A stretch of 64,000 nt of DNA from an uncultured Alcanivorax sp. (GCF_947258575.1 NZ_CAMYIV010000012.1:62001-126000); one strand, 5' to 3'; numbered from the stretch's first letter, positions 42,771-51,800 are shown. Notes: generated by a model from the letters alone, not told the origin. Translations and numbers: made by a program.

Positions 42771-43172
42771 TTAGAGGACGGGTAAACCTTCCAGTGGAAT
42801 CACGGTTTTCTGCGCGCTGGCCTTGCGGCTGCGGTTGTAATGCCATGTGGCCTGGTGAGGTTTGTCGTAGACCCGGGCAGGTAGTTCCGTGACCGGGGTC
42901 TGGCAGGCGCTGATCTTCTCGGCAGCCTGGTTGAATCGGGCCAGCAGCTCGGCGGTGATGGGCTGCTGGCGCTCGGCCACGGCGTCGCTGCATTGCTGGC
43001 CTTCAGCCTGCAGGTAGTTCACCGCCGGAGAGATCAGCACGAATTGCTTGAGCTGTCTCTGACTGGCGTCGACCACTTCGATGCACTGATGCACCCAGTA
43101 GTAATAGCAGTCCTGCGCCCGGGCGCCAGCGGCACAGCACATGATCAGGCAGATAATCAGGCCGCGTATCAT
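42771..43172 (-). CDS. Small secreted cysteine-containing protein
   Basis: 133 residues from MIRGLIICLIMCCAAGARA, a signal peptide with cleavage expected before QDC. The start overlaps the desaturase stop by 4 nt; the longer open frame reaches back into that gene. The mature part has four cysteines (DCYYYW, HQCIEV, QQCSDA, SACQTP), suggesting two disulfides, and is mainly helical with a basic C-terminal tail. No family recognised. Translational coupling to the desaturase is the only hint of function. Confidence 0.55.
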   Translation of the reverse strand: MIRGLIICLIMCCAAGARAQDCYYYWVHQCIEVVDASQRQLKQFVLISPAVNYLQAEGQQCSDAVAERQQPITAELLARFNQAAEKISACQTPVTELPARVYDKPHQATWHYNRSRKASAQKTVIPLEGLPVL

Positions 43173-43993
43173 GAGGGCAGCCCCTCCCGTTGCTGGCGGG
43201 CGGGTTCCCACTGCAAGAGGATGTTGTCGGTGATCAGGTGCTCGGGAATACGGTGGCGGATCTTGTCATGCAGTGCCGGCAACTGGCTCCAGTGCAGCCC
43301 GGGCAACATATGGTGTGCCGTGTGGTAACCCAGATTCCAGGAGGGCAGGTTGTAGCGTTTCAGTTCCACATTGCGCGAGGCGTGATAGTGGTCCTGGAAA
43401 CCGGTGCCTGCGTGCTGGCCATAGGTGTTATCCAGCAGCATGAACAGCATGGCCGCCATGGGCAGGACGAACAGAATGACGGCGTTGCGCGGATCGTATA
43501 GCAGTGCCAGCAATAGCGGCATGTTTGCGAGTACTAACAAGCGCAGGAAGCGCTGGTATAGCTGCGGGTGGCGTTGGCCGACACGGTGGATTTCCGGGTA
43601 GACCCTCAGCGTATTGATCAGCACATAGCGCCAGCGTGGCATCAGCGAACCATCCGCCTGCTGCCAGGGTGAGGGGTCACTGTCCGGGTCCAGGTAATGC
43701 TTATGGTGGCCGATATTATGATGCAGGGTCCAGCTCAGGGGGCTGGTGCCGGTCTGCAGGTAGAGGATGCATTCGAACAGCCGGTTCAGCGGCTTTTTCA
43801 CGAACACATTCACATGGTGATGGTTGTGGCAGATGGCACCACAGGAGACCTGCACCGGCAGCAGGGCCAGCATGGCCAGCCAGGTTGTCAGGCCGTCGCT
43901 GAGGAAAAACAGGCCCAGTTGAATGGCAAACACCGCTAACACCAGGGCAACTGCGGCGCGATCAGCCCTATAGCGTACTAACATCTCAACCAC
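43169..43993 (-). CDS. Membrane fatty acid desaturase
   Basis: 274 residues, four or more membrane spans. The three diiron histidine clusters of the FA_desaturase family are present: HNHHH, HHNIGHHKHY and GYHTAHH. A short VELKRYNLPSWNLG segment precedes the last box. It would introduce a double bond into acyl chains or related lipids in the membrane, adapting fluidity, or act on hydrocarbons; chain specificity cannot be read from sequence. The small cysteine protein follows with a 4-nt overlap. Start uncertain between M1 and M4. Confidence 0.82.
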   Translation of the reverse strand: MVEMLVRYRADRAAVALVLAVFAIQLGLFFLSDGLTTWLAMLALLPVQVSCGAICHNHHHVNVFVKKPLNRLFECILYLQTGTSPLSWTLHHNIGHHKHYLDPDSDPSPWQQADGSLMPRWRYVLINTLRVYPEIHRVGQRHPQLYQRFLRLLVLANMPLLLALLYDPRNAVILFVLPMAAMLFMLLDNTYGQHAGTGFQDHYHASRNVELKRYNLPSWNLGYHTAHHMLPGLHWSQLPALHDKIRHRIPEHLITDNILLQWEPARQQREGLPS

Positions 43994-44080
43994 CTAGGCT
44001 GAGTCATCAGCCTTTACTACGAATAATGGTTGAGTGTATGACGGAACCCAGAGTGTGATGAAGACCACAAAAACCATTCT

Positions 44081-44119
44081 GCCGGGCGCAATGGTCAATA
44101 TGCTGACATTGCGCCTGGC
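44081..44119 (-). terminator. Hairpin between the acyl-CoA dehydrogenase and desaturase genes
   Basis: GCCGGGCGCAATG (44081-44093) pairs with CATTGCGCCTGGC (44107-44119), 12 of 13 positions. On the minus strand it follows the dehydrogenase stop by about 30 nt and is followed by AGAATGGTTTTTG, consistent with a terminator. Confidence 0.6.
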
Positions 44120-44149
44120 AAAAAGCTTACGGACTTTATAGTCAACGGC

Positions 44150-45391
44150 TTACACGCGCCCCAGCAAGTCCCGGGCAATGGCAATAATCTGCATTTCGTC
44201 GGTGCCGGCGTAGATCTGCAGGATCTTGGCGTCGCGCATCAGCTGTTCCACTCGTGATTCGCGCATGTAGCCGTAACCGCCATGGATCTGCACCGCCTCG
44301 GTGGCCACTTCCATGGCCGCCTGGGCGGCATACAGTTTCATGGCAGAGGCTTCCGCCAGTGTCATCTGCTGGCCTGCGGCGGTCATCTCGATATAGCGAA
44401 ACACCATGTTCTGCAGGTTGGTGCGGGCCACTTCCATTTTCGCCAGTTTGAGCTGAATCAGCTGGTTCTGGCCGATTGCCCGGCCGAACTGGACCCGGTC
44501 ATGGGCGTACTGGGTGCTCAGTTGCAGCGCCCGTTCCACCATACCCAGGGCCATGGCGGCGACACCGGCGCGTTCCTGCATGAAGGTACCCTTGGCGCCG
44601 CTGCGGCCGTAGCCGTCTTCACTGCCGCCCAGCAGTCGGTCGGCGCCGACTTTGACGCCAGACAGGAACAGCTCGCCGGTGGGGGAGGAGCCGATCCCCA
44701 TCTTCTTGAAGGGTTTGGACTGCTCCAGGCCTTCCATGCCGCTGTCGAGAATGAAGGAGACAATCTTGCGCTGGTCGGCGGCGACCCCTTCCTCATCCAG
44801 CTTGCAGATCAGGATGATGGTATCGGCATAGGGGCCGTTGGTGATCCAGGTCTTGCTGCCGTTGATGATGTAGCCACCATTGCCGTCACGTTTGGCCAGT
44901 GTCTTCATCTGTCCGAAGGCATCGGAGCCAGCGTTGGGCTCTGAGATTGCCCAGGCGCCCACCTTTTCCAGGGTCAGCAGTGGCAGGGCCCAGCGTTCTT
45001 TCTGTTCGATGGTGCCCTTGCTCATGATGGCGCCACCGCCCAGGCCCATGGACACGCCCATGGCCGTGACAAGCCCCTGGGCATGCTTGCAGATCTCGAT
45101 GATGGGGATCATGCGCATGGCGGCTTCTTCGCCGGCCATGGCAGAGGGGCCGTCCTTTTTCTTCTCTTCCACGGTTTCCCCGGCGGCAATGGCCTTCTCC
45201 CGGGCCAGCTGTTTCTCGAAGGATTGCTGAGCCATCACATCCATGCCGAAGGTCTTGATCAGCTTGCGCAGGATGTCGTAGGGCGGCACGCCGTTGTATT
45301 CGATGTCATCCAGCTGCGGCACGATTTCCTTTTCCACGAAATCGCGCACCATCTTCTGGATCATCTGTTGTTGTTCGGACCACTGGATCAT
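44150..45391 (-). CDS. Acyl-CoA dehydrogenase
   Basis: FAD enzyme catalysing the first step of beta-oxidation. 413 residues. ISEPNAGSDAFGQMKT and GYIINGSKTWITNGPYAD are the FAD/substrate blocks; the C-terminal VQIHGGYGYMRESRVEQLMRDAKILQIYAGTDEMQ is typical. The usual base position before GT is Ala (YAGTDE), so the base may instead be the Glu in MQERAG, as in isovaleryl- and long-chain enzymes. A 25-30-residue charged insertion (EKAIAAGETVEEKKKDGPS) lies in the N-terminal helical domain. Substrate unknown. A palindromic operator candidate lies just upstream. Confidence 0.9.
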   Translation of the reverse strand: MIQWSEQQQMIQKMVRDFVEKEIVPQLDDIEYNGVPPYDILRKLIKTFGMDVMAQQSFEKQLAREKAIAAGETVEEKKKDGPSAMAGEEAAMRMIPIIEICKHAQGLVTAMGVSMGLGGGAIMSKGTIEQKERWALPLLTLEKVGAWAISEPNAGSDAFGQMKTLAKRDGNGGYIINGSKTWITNGPYADTIILICKLDEEGVAADQRKIVSFILDSGMEGLEQSKPFKKMGIGSSPTGELFLSGVKVGADRLLGGSEDGYGRSGAKGTFMQERAGVAAMALGMVERALQLSTQYAHDRVQFGRAIGQNQLIQLKLAKMEVARTNLQNMVFRYIEMTAAGQQMTLAEASAMKLYAAQAAMEVATEAVQIHGGYGYMRESRVEQLMRDAKILQIYAGTDEMQIIAIARDLLGRV

Positions 45392-45406
45392 GGGGCTGTC
45401 CTGTTT

Positions 45407-45423
45407 GTTGAAGTGGTTTCAAC
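45407..45423 (-). promoter_or_regulatory. Candidate operator upstream of the acyl-CoA dehydrogenase gene
   Basis: GTTGAA, 5 nt (GTGGT), TTCAAC: a perfect 6-bp inverted repeat 16 nt before the start codon. It has the size and position of a TetR-type fatty-acid regulator site, but matches no consensus that I can quote with confidence. Confidence 0.25.
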
Positions 45424-45496
45424 AGTAACAAGCCCGGCAGGCGAACCGCATTGATCAAAAAGAACGGAAACCTTGACGTTCCGGGTCAACAGCCTG

Positions 45497-46180
45497 CTAG
45501 GGCGCCCGGTGTGCGGTGATGCAGGGGAAAGGATCAAAGCTGACCCGCATGATCAGGGCGTTGTCGCCTTCGCTTGCCGCCGCAGCGTCAATGTCCTGAG
45601 GGCGTAGGCGGGGGTGAGTGCCGTCGTAGAATTTTTTGGCGGCCCTGGCGTTCAGGGTGCGTTCGCGGGCGATGGCATAGCTGACGCCTTCGCCGCCAAG
45701 CAAATGGCGAATATATTCCGCACAGGCCACGTCTTCATCGCCCGTGGGATGAGAGGCCACCAGTACCACTGTGGGTGGGTTTTGTTCGCGCAGATAGTTG
45801 GCGGTCGCTTGCGCATTCACCAGCCCGGCAACCAGTACTTCCTTGCTGTCCCGGGCTTTCAGGGTGGCCGCCACGCCGTTGGTGGTGCGCAGGATCAATT
45901 CCCGATCCTGCAAGTCCGCCTGATCGATTTCCCAGGGAGAGTTGCCGAAATCAAACCCCTTGATCGGCAGGGCATCCACTTCTCCGGCCAGCAAGGCGTC
46001 GGGCAGGTGCTCGTCACGCAGGGCAAAGGCTTGTTCCGCGTTCTCCACCGGCCAGATGCAGCGCAGACCTTTGCGGAAGGCATGGTGGCTGGTGGTAAAC
46101 GCACGAATCACATCGATGATCACGGTAATGCCGTGAATATTGTGCGGCGGGTTATGTCCCTGGGCGATATGAACTTCCAT
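45497..46180 (-). CDS. ComB-family 2-phosphosulfolactate phosphatase-like protein
   Basis: 227 residues from MEVHIAQGHNPPHNIHG, with an AAGGATC upstream. The ComB fold signature is present: VIIDVIRAFTTSHHAFRKG at the N-terminus, GEVDALPIKGFDFGNSP, and ILRTTNGVAATLKA with the NGV turn, then GDEDVACAEYIRHLL. In methanogens ComB dephosphorylates phosphosulfolactate during coenzyme M synthesis. A bacterium of this type is not expected to make coenzyme M, so the substrate here is open. Neighbours offer no hint. Confidence 0.75.
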   Translation of the reverse strand: MEVHIAQGHNPPHNIHGITVIIDVIRAFTTSHHAFRKGLRCIWPVENAEQAFALRDEHLPDALLAGEVDALPIKGFDFGNSPWEIDQADLQDRELILRTTNGVAATLKARDSKEVLVAGLVNAQATANYLREQNPPTVVLVASHPTGDEDVACAEYIRHLLGGEGVSYAIARERTLNARAAKKFYDGTHPRLRPQDIDAAAASEGDNALIMRVSFDPFPCITAHRAP

Positions 46181-46205
46181 CAATGATCCTTTCTTGATCG
46201 CTGGC

Positions 46206-46748
46206 TCAGAACAACAGACCCACCCCCCAGGTGGCATTGTCGAAAATCTCTTCGTCACTGTCCTGGTACTGTTCCACTGCTATGGTAAAAGTGATGCGGT
46301 CACCCAGGGTCATGCGATCCTTGGGGGTACGTTTGCCAGTAAAGAAATCCACCACCGAGCGATAATTGAAATCGGAGCGGAAGCGCAGCAGGTCACCATG
46401 ATTGCCGTAGCCATACTGGATCTGCACGATACGACCGAAACCGATGCCGGCATAGGCGTTGTTGACCCGCTCGCCATCAGCTTCGGAAAGGTCGTCCTCG
46501 CGCTGGTCTGAGCGCAGCGGCGAATCGCCGAATTTCTTGCTGCCAATGCCGGCGTTGATGGCCACGCTGCTGTAGTTGGCATCGACAAAGAAACCGGTGT
46601 CCACGTTTTCAGTGGGGTCGACTCGGCCGACTGAAACAACGGTGCCGCGAATCAGGGTGACGCCGCTGTAACGGTCTTCGGCATGGGCATGGCTGGCAAG
46701 GGTGCCGGTGAGTAAAAGCAGAGTTATCAGGGTTATTGTTGTTTTCAT
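46206..46748 (-). CDS. Putative small outer-membrane beta-barrel protein
   Basis: 180 residues with signal peptide MKTTITLITLLLLTG and cleavage near AHA-ED. The mature part shows alternating hydrophobic/polar strands (SVAINAGIGSKKFG, AYAGIGFGRIVQIQYGYG, RITFTIAVEQYQ) and ends in WGVGLLF, with the C-terminal Phe that signals outer-membrane barrel insertion. I do not recognise the family. It ends 26 nt before the ComB-like gene start and may share its transcript. Confidence 0.55.
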   Translation of the reverse strand: MKTTITLITLLLLTGTLASHAHAEDRYSGVTLIRGTVVSVGRVDPTENVDTGFFVDANYSSVAINAGIGSKKFGDSPLRSDQREDDLSEADGERVNNAYAGIGFGRIVQIQYGYGNHGDLLRFRSDFNYRSVVDFFTGKRTPKDRMTLGDRITFTIAVEQYQDSDEEIFDNATWGVGLLF

Positions 46749-46902
46749 GGGTATCCCTCCGTGAACAGGGATTCATTATGCCTAACAGGCGGTTGAAATA
46801 CAGTCCGGGCGAGTGACTTTCAATGCCGGGGATGAGCTGCAACAAGGGCAGAGTGGCAGGCCGAAACGCAGAGGGTTGCGTGTAATGACAACAGCGTCGC
46901 CG

Positions 46903-47631
46903 TTAACGCTCCCGGGTCCGTGCCAGGGTCCATACCCGTACTTCGGTTGCGCCATGGCGTAGCAGGCATTCGGCGGCGGCGCGGGCGCTGCTGCCGGTGG
47001 TCATGACATCATCCACCAGTAGCAGCTTCAGCCCGGTGACCGGCCGGGTGCAGGCAAAGGCGCCATGTAGATTGCGTCGCCGCTGGCGACGACTGAGCCC
47101 CTGCTGCATGGGCGTCGCTTGTTGGCGCGTCAGGGCCGGTAATGACGGCATGCCCCACAGACTGGCAAGACGATCGGTCAGCCGCTGACTCTGGTCGAAA
47201 CCCCGCTGCCAACGGCGCCGCCAGTGAGCGGGCAGCGCGCAGAGGGCATCCATGTATGGCCAGGGGCAGGGGGTGTCTGCCAGTAACTGTTCGATCCCTC
47301 TTTCCGCCACCAGATCACCGCGGTACTTGTAACGACCAATTAGCCTATCCAGTGGGAAGCTGTAGTGCAGAGGGGCCTGGCTGGCAGTAAAGGGGGGAGG
47401 CTGACGCAGGCAGCGTCCACAGAGCGGAGCGGGAATGACCCCATCGGGACTACCAGCGGGGTGATGCAGGCCGCATCGACACAGAGGGCCATCCAGGCGC
47501 GCCAGCAATACCAGGCAGGACGGGCATACCTGGTGGCTCTGGGTTTGTCCGCAGAACAGGCAGCGGCAGGACTGGTCAAAAAACAACCTGCAGTAAACTT
47601 TTGTTGCCTCTATCAGGTTGACAGGTGTCAT
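46903..47631 (-). CDS. comF: ComF-family phosphoribosyltransferase-like protein
   Basis: 242 residues from MTPVNLIEATKVYC, with a GGGAG upstream; the open frame extends far into bioB but that part is a shadow. The N-terminus has two zinc-type cysteine groups (CRCLFCG with CPSC, and CRCG with CGRC). The C-terminal PRTase domain carries the PRPP loop LLLVDDVMTTGSS and QRGFDQSQRL. ComF/GntX proteins contribute to natural DNA uptake or carbon use. Here it sits next to type IV pilus genes only in the broad sense; its direct partner is the divergent bio operon. Confidence 0.92.
   Translation of the reverse strand: MTPVNLIEATKVYCRLFFDQSCRCLFCGQTQSHQVCPSCLVLLARLDGPLCRCGLHHPAGSPDGVIPAPLCGRCLRQPPPFTASQAPLHYSFPLDRLIGRYKYRGDLVAERGIEQLLADTPCPWPYMDALCALPAHWRRRWQRGFDQSQRLTDRLASLWGMPSLPALTRQQATPMQQGLSRRQRRRNLHGAFACTRPVTGLKLLLVDDVMTTGSSARAAAECLLRHGATEVRVWTLARTRER
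47592..47623 (+). promoter_or_regulatory. Candidate BirA operator overlapping the bioB promoter
   Basis: AGTAAACT (47592-47599), 16 nt, GGTTGACA (47616-47623). This approximates the BirA palindrome TGTAAACC-N15/16-GGTTTACA (6/8 and 7/8). The right half contains TTGACA, a perfect -35 (47618-47623), with a weak -10 TAGCCT (47641-47646) after 17 nt. bioB starts at 47674. The site lies within the first codons of comF. Confidence 0.45.
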
Positions 47632-47673
47632 ATTGCTCCCTAGCCTGCTTGAATTCCCGAATGGAGAAGAAGC

Positions 47674-48837
47674 ATGCCCGCAACCGCCAGCCCCGCCCAA
47701 TCGCCAGCCTCTGACGTTGCTGTACGCCATGACTGGAAACGCAGTGAGATCGACGCCCTGTTTGCCCTGCCGTTCAACGATTTGCTGTTTCAGGCAGCCA
47801 ATGTGCACCGGGCCCATTTCGATCCCAATGCCGTCCAGGTGAGCACCTTGTTGTCCATCAAGACCGGCGCCTGCCCGGAGGATTGCAAATACTGCTCCCA
47901 GTCCGGTCACTACAACACCGAGCTGGAAAAAGAAAAGCTGCTGGAAGTGGCGCGGGTGGTGGAAGAAGCGCAAGCGGCCCGCGACAAGGGGGCCTCCCGC
48001 TTTTGCATGGGGGCTGCCTGGCGGAGCCCTCGCGACAAAGACATGCCCTATGTGCTGGACATGGTGCGGCAGGTGAAATCCCTGGGTCTGGAAACCTGCA
48101 TGACCCTGGGCATGCTGGATCAAGGCCAGGCGGACGCGTTGGCGGACGCGGGTCTCGATTACTACAACCACAACCTGGATACTTCGCCGGAATACTACGG
48201 CCAGGTCATTACCACCCGCACCTATAATGACCGACTCTCCACGCTCGCCAATGTACGCGATGCCGGCATGAAGGTGTGCTGTGGCGGTATCGTCGGCATG
48301 GGCGAGCAGCGCGATGACCGGGTCGGTCTGCTGCAGCAGCTTGCCAATCTGCCGCACCATCCGGAATCCGTGCCCATCAACATGCTGGTGAAGATCGAAG
48401 GGACACCGCTGGCGGAGGTGGATGACCTAGACCCGTTCGAGTTTGTCCGCACTGTGGCGGTGGCGCGTATTCTGATGCCGCAATCCTATGTGCGCCTGTC
48501 CGCCGGCCGCCAGGAAATGAACGATGAGGCCCAGGCCCTGTGCTTCCTGGCCGGTGCCAACTCCATCTTCTACGGCGAGCGGCTGTTGACCACGGACAAC
48601 CCGGAAGCCAACCACGATCAGCAATTGTTCAAGCGCCTGGGCATTCATCCTCTGGATTTGCGTCATGAAGCGTCCGACGAAGCCCATGAGGATGTGATCA
48701 AGGCCCAGGTGGCGGAGCAGCAGGCAGAAGAGGCCGGGCTGTTCTATAACGCCATGGCGCAGAACGGCGGCGGCAAACGCCCCGCCAAACATGTGCTGGA
48801 CAAGGACACCGGCCGTCCCGCTGCCACCGAACATTGA
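47674..48837 (+). CDS. bioB: Biotin synthase
   Basis: Radical-SAM enzyme inserting sulfur into dethiobiotin. 387 residues. Cluster cysteines CPEDCKYC (Cys67, 71, 74), [14 protein letters not shown], and [19 protein letters not shown] with the Arg ligand of the 2Fe-2S cluster. The C-terminal 50 residues (Gln/Glu-rich then [12 protein letters not shown]) are longer than in E. coli. GGAGAAG ribosome binding site. First gene of bioBFHCD; bioF follows after 3 nt. Confidence 0.98.
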   Translation: MPATASPAQSPASDVAVRHDWKRSEIDALFALPFNDLLFQAANVHRAHFDPNAVQVSTLLSIKTGACPEDCKYCSQSGHYNTELEKEKLLEVARVVEEAQAARDKGASRFCMGAAWRSPRDKDMPYVLDMVRQVKSLGLETCMTLGMLDQGQADALADAGLDYYNHNLDTSPEYYGQVITTRTYNDRLSTLANVRDAGMKVCCGGIVGMGEQRDDRVGLLQQLANLPHHPESVPINMLVKIEGTPLAEVDDLDPFEFVRTVAVARILMPQSYVRLSAGRQEMNDEAQALCFLAGANSIFYGERLLTTDNPEANHDQQLFKRLGIHPLDLRHEASDEAHEDVIKAQVAEQQAEEAGLFYNAMAQNGGGKRPAKHVLDKDTGRPAATEH

Positions 48838-48840
48838 GCC

Positions 48841-49992
48841 ATGGCTTTCGATCTGGCCGCCGACCTGGCGGCTCGCCGTGAGCAACATCGTTACCGGCAA
48901 CCCCTGATTCAGGACGGTCCCTGTGGCCGCTATGCGGTGGTGGACGGGCGCCGGTATCTGAATTTCTGCAGCAATGATTATCTTGGATTGGCCAATGATC
49001 CGGCGGTGATCGCCGCCTTTCAGGGGGCGGTGGCAGACTGGGGCGTCGGCAGTGGTGCCTCCCATCTGGTCTGCGGTCATCAGCGTCCCCATCAACAACT
49101 GGAAGAGGCGCTGGCTGATCATGTCGGGCGCGAAAGAGCGCTGCTGTTTTCCAACGGTTACATGGCCAATCTGGGCGTGATGACCGCCTTGCTGGGCAAG
49201 GGCGATGCGGTGTTTCACGACCGCCTCAATCATGCCTCCCTGCTGGATGGTGGCTTGCTCAGTGGCGCCCGGTTTCGCCGTTTTGCTCACAACGATTCAT
49301 CTGCTCTGCGTGGCCAGCTGCAGCGCAGTGATGCGCGCCGCAAGCTAGTGGTCACTGACGGGGTGTTCAGCATGGATGGCGACGTGGCGCCCTTGGCTGA
49401 TTATGCCGCTGCCTGCGAAGACAATGATGCCTGGCTGATGGTGGACGATGCCCATGGTCTGGGCGTGCTGGATGTGCAGGGGCGCGGCTCGTTGTTCGCC
49501 CAGGGGGTGAATGAGCGGGTGCCGGTGCTGATGGGCACGCTCGGCAAGGGGCTGGGCACCGCCGGCGCCTTCGTGGCTGGCAGTCATGCATTGATCGAGA
49601 CCCTGATACAATTCGCGCGCACCTATATCTACACCACCGCCATGCCGGCCGCGGTGGCGACGGCCACCCTGGTTAGCCTGTCCAAGGCCCGCGAAGAACA
49701 TTGGCGAAGAGAAAAACTGGCGGCACTGATCCAGCATTTTCGTGTCGGTGCCCAGCAACTGGGTTTCTCTCTGATGGAATCGGCCACGCCGATCCAGCCT
49801 TTGCTGATCGGTGCGGATCAGCAGGCCCTGACACTTAGCCAGCAGCTGCGCGAGAAAGGATTTCTGGTCACCGCCATTCGCCCGCCAACGGTGCCGGAGG
49901 GTCAGGCTCGCTTGAGGGTGACGTTGTCGGCCAGTCATCAAGAAACGGATGTGGAGGCGTTGTTGGTGGCGCTGGAAGAGGTTGGACGCTGA
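48841..49992 (+). CDS. bioF: 8-Amino-7-oxononanoate synthase
   Basis: PLP enzyme condensing pimeloyl-ACP (or -CoA) with alanine. 383 residues. [42 protein letters not shown] and the PLP lysine in [12 protein letters not shown] (Lys236). It starts 3 nt after bioB. Its stop codon lies in the left arm of a heptamer repeat. Confidence 0.97.
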   Translation: MAFDLAADLAARREQHRYRQPLIQDGPCGRYAVVDGRRYLNFCSNDYLGLANDPAVIAAFQGAVADWGVGSGASHLVCGHQRPHQQLEEALADHVGRERALLFSNGYMANLGVMTALLGKGDAVFHDRLNHASLLDGGLLSGARFRRFAHNDSSALRGQLQRSDARRKLVVTDGVFSMDGDVAPLADYAAACEDNDAWLMVDDAHGLGVLDVQGRGSLFAQGVNERVPVLMGTLGKGLGTAGAFVAGSHALIETLIQFARTYIYTTAMPAAVATATLVSLSKAREEHWRREKLAALIQHFRVGAQQLGFSLMESATPIQPLLIGADQQALTLSQQLREKGFLVTAIRPPTVPEGQARLRVTLSASHQETDVEALLVALEEVGR

Positions 49993-50085
49993 ATGTTGGA
50001 TGTCGGTCGCTAACCTCGAAAACCCGATACTGTTGTTTGTTTTTGTCGCCAGGGCTCAGACCTCCGACGACAGACCAAGGAAAAT
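49980..50085. repeat. Heptamer-armed element, copy L, inside the bio operon
   Basis: Left: TTGGACG, CTGAATG, TTGGATG, TCGGTCG (from 49982). Right, inverted: GGTCTGT, CGTCGGA, GGTCTGA. The sequence CGAAAACCC after the left arm recurs next to the arm of copy H. The bioF TGA is part of the left arm. The 96-nt bioF-bioH gap is filled by this element. Confidence 0.45.
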
Positions 50086-50088
50086 CGA

Positions 50089-50901
50089 ATGCCCAAGCTG
50101 ATCCCTTTCCACAACACCTACGAAGCCACCGGCGTCCCGGATGCGGATGCCCAGGATGTGGTGCTGATCCATGGCTGGGGTCTGCATGCCATTGTCTTTG
50201 ACGACATTGTGCCGGCGTTGCTGGAACGGTTCCGTGTCACTGTGGTGGATCTGCCGGGCATGGGGCAGAGTCCGCTCCCCAATGATGACTACACCCTGGG
50301 TTTTCTCGCCGACCAGGTGTTGGCCATCATGCCGGAACAGGCCCATCTGCTGGGTTGGTCCCTGGGTGGGCTGGTGGCATTGGCCATGGCAGAGAAGGCG
50401 CCCCAGAGAGTGCAGTCTGTCGTCACCGTGGCCACGTCCCCCCGCTTCACTGCCGCCGCAGATTGGCCGCCAGCCATGAAGGCGGACATCCTGGCCAAGT
50501 TTGCCGAGATGTTCGACGAGGATTACGAGGGTACCCTGGTGCGCTTCCTGGCCCTCAACTGCAAGGGCAGTGCGGCCATGCGTGAAGACACCGCGCGCCT
50601 GAAAGACATTCTTTATTTCTGCGGCCTGCCGGCGCGCAGGGCCCTGCGCGGCGGTCTCGATATTCTCCGTGATACGGACCTGCGCGGTACGCTGAAATCC
50701 CTGCCCATGCCGGTGCTGATGGTGTTCGGCGAGAATGATCATATCGTGCCGGCGGCCGCCATGGCGGCGGTGGAGCCCCTGATTCAAACCGGCCGCACCG
50801 CCCTGATCGAACAGGTGGCCCATGTGCCTTTCCTGTCCGCCCCCGATACGTTTACCCGGGCCGTCTATGACTTCTATCGCGACCATCGACTGGTTGGCTG
50901 A
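50089..50901 (+). CDS. bioH: Pimeloyl-ACP methyl ester carboxylesterase BioH
   Basis: Removes the methyl group from pimeloyl-ACP methyl ester, ending pimelate synthesis. 270 residues, alpha/beta hydrolase: HGWGLHA oxyanion loop, nucleophile LLGWSLGGLVA (Ser91), acid in VFGENDHIVP and His in VAHVPFLSAP. Position between bioF and bioC confirms the role. The end overlaps the bioC start by 35 nt. Confidence 0.96.
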   Translation: MPKLIPFHNTYEATGVPDADAQDVVLIHGWGLHAIVFDDIVPALLERFRVTVVDLPGMGQSPLPNDDYTLGFLADQVLAIMPEQAHLLGWSLGGLVALAMAEKAPQRVQSVVTVATSPRFTAAADWPPAMKADILAKFAEMFDEDYEGTLVRFLALNCKGSAAMREDTARLKDILYFCGLPARRALRGGLDILRDTDLRGTLKSLPMPVLMVFGENDHIVPAAAMAAVEPLIQTGRTALIEQVAHVPFLSAPDTFTRAVYDFYRDHRLVG

Positions 50902-51688
50902 GCCGACTGTGGACTCGCCACTAAAGACTGCTGTCAGTCAGCATTTCGGCCGTGCCGCGCGGAGTTACGATGCGCACGCGGAGCTGCAGCTGGCGGTGGG
51001 GCGCTCGCTGGTCCAGCGACTGCCTGACCAACTGGTGAAGCCGGCGGCTCTCGATCTTGGCTGTGCCACCGCACCCTTTGCCCGTGCCCAGCAACAGGCT
51101 CTGCCGGAGGTGTTATGGCAGGCGGTGGATCTGTCATCCGATATGCTTAACGAAGCCGCTGAACGGGGCCGACTCAACGATCATTACCAGCCCCTGTGCG
51201 CGGATGCGGAATCCCTGCCGCTGCAGGCGTCGTCCCAGGGGCTGGTGTTTTCCTGTTTTGCCTTGCAGTGGTGCCACCCGGTCAGGGTTATGGCGGAGGT
51301 GTGCCGGGTGTTGGCCCCGGGAGGGCGGTTGTTGCTGGCGGTCCCCCTGGCTGGTTCTCTGCAGGAATTGAATCAGAGCTGGCAGGGAGTCAATCATCGT
51401 CCCCATGTGAATCCCTTGCCGTCGTTGAAGGACTGGCAGGGCGCGGCTTTGCAGGCTGGGTTTGCCGATGCGCAATGCCAGCAACAGGTGATGGTGGAAT
51501 ACTACGATTCGGTCAAACAGATTGCTCGCCGCCTCAAGGCTACCGGCGCGGATCACGTGAATGGCGCCAGCGGCCTCACCGGCAAGAATGCCTGGCAGGC
51601 GATGGTGGCAGAATACGAAACCAGGCGTACCAGGCAGGGGCTGCCGTTGACCTGGAATGTGTTGTTCCTGGAAGCGGAAAAGCTTTGA
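50867..51688 (+). CDS. bioC: Malonyl-ACP O-methyltransferase BioC
   Basis: Starts pimelate synthesis by methylating malonyl-ACP. 273 residues from MTSIATIDWLAEP, overlapping bioH by 35 nt; the longer open frame begins deeper in bioH. VSQHFGRAARSYDAHAELQ is the typical N-terminus. SAM motif I reads LDLGCATAPFA where GCGTG is usual, so the second glycine is Ala. LVFSCFALQWCHPVRVMAEVCRVLAPGGRLLLAVP is standard. It pairs with BioH. Confidence 0.94.
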   Translation: MTSIATIDWLAEPTVDSPLKTAVSQHFGRAARSYDAHAELQLAVGRSLVQRLPDQLVKPAALDLGCATAPFARAQQQALPEVLWQAVDLSSDMLNEAAERGRLNDHYQPLCADAESLPLQASSQGLVFSCFALQWCHPVRVMAEVCRVLAPGGRLLLAVPLAGSLQELNQSWQGVNHRPHVNPLPSLKDWQGAALQAGFADAQCQQQVMVEYYDSVKQIARRLKATGADHVNGASGLTGKNAWQAMVAEYETRRTRQGLPLTWNVLFLEAEKL

Positions 51689-51689
51689 G

Positions 51690-51800
51690 CTACGCTGATT
51701 GGATTAAGAAAAACTTGGACGTTCGCGGGGGTTCTGAAGTTTCTACGAAGCCGCTTGTAGGAGTTCCTCTTGAGGGACGAACCGTGCGAAGCACGGAATC
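51690..51800. repeat. REP-type remnant between bioC and bioD
   Basis: TTTCTACGAAGCCGC (51740-51754) and TGTAGGAG reappear in the composite repeat at 57.9 kb, preceded in both by a similar stretch starting GAGCTACG. A small hairpin (GAACCGTGCG with CGAAGCACGG) follows. The inverted partner arm is missing, so it looks like a half-copy. Confidence 0.5.

Noticed and set aside
47632..48360. N-terminal extension of the comF frame into bioB (485 codons in total)
   Set aside because: ComF similarity and a ribosome binding site begin at 47631; the upstream part is the antisense of bioB.
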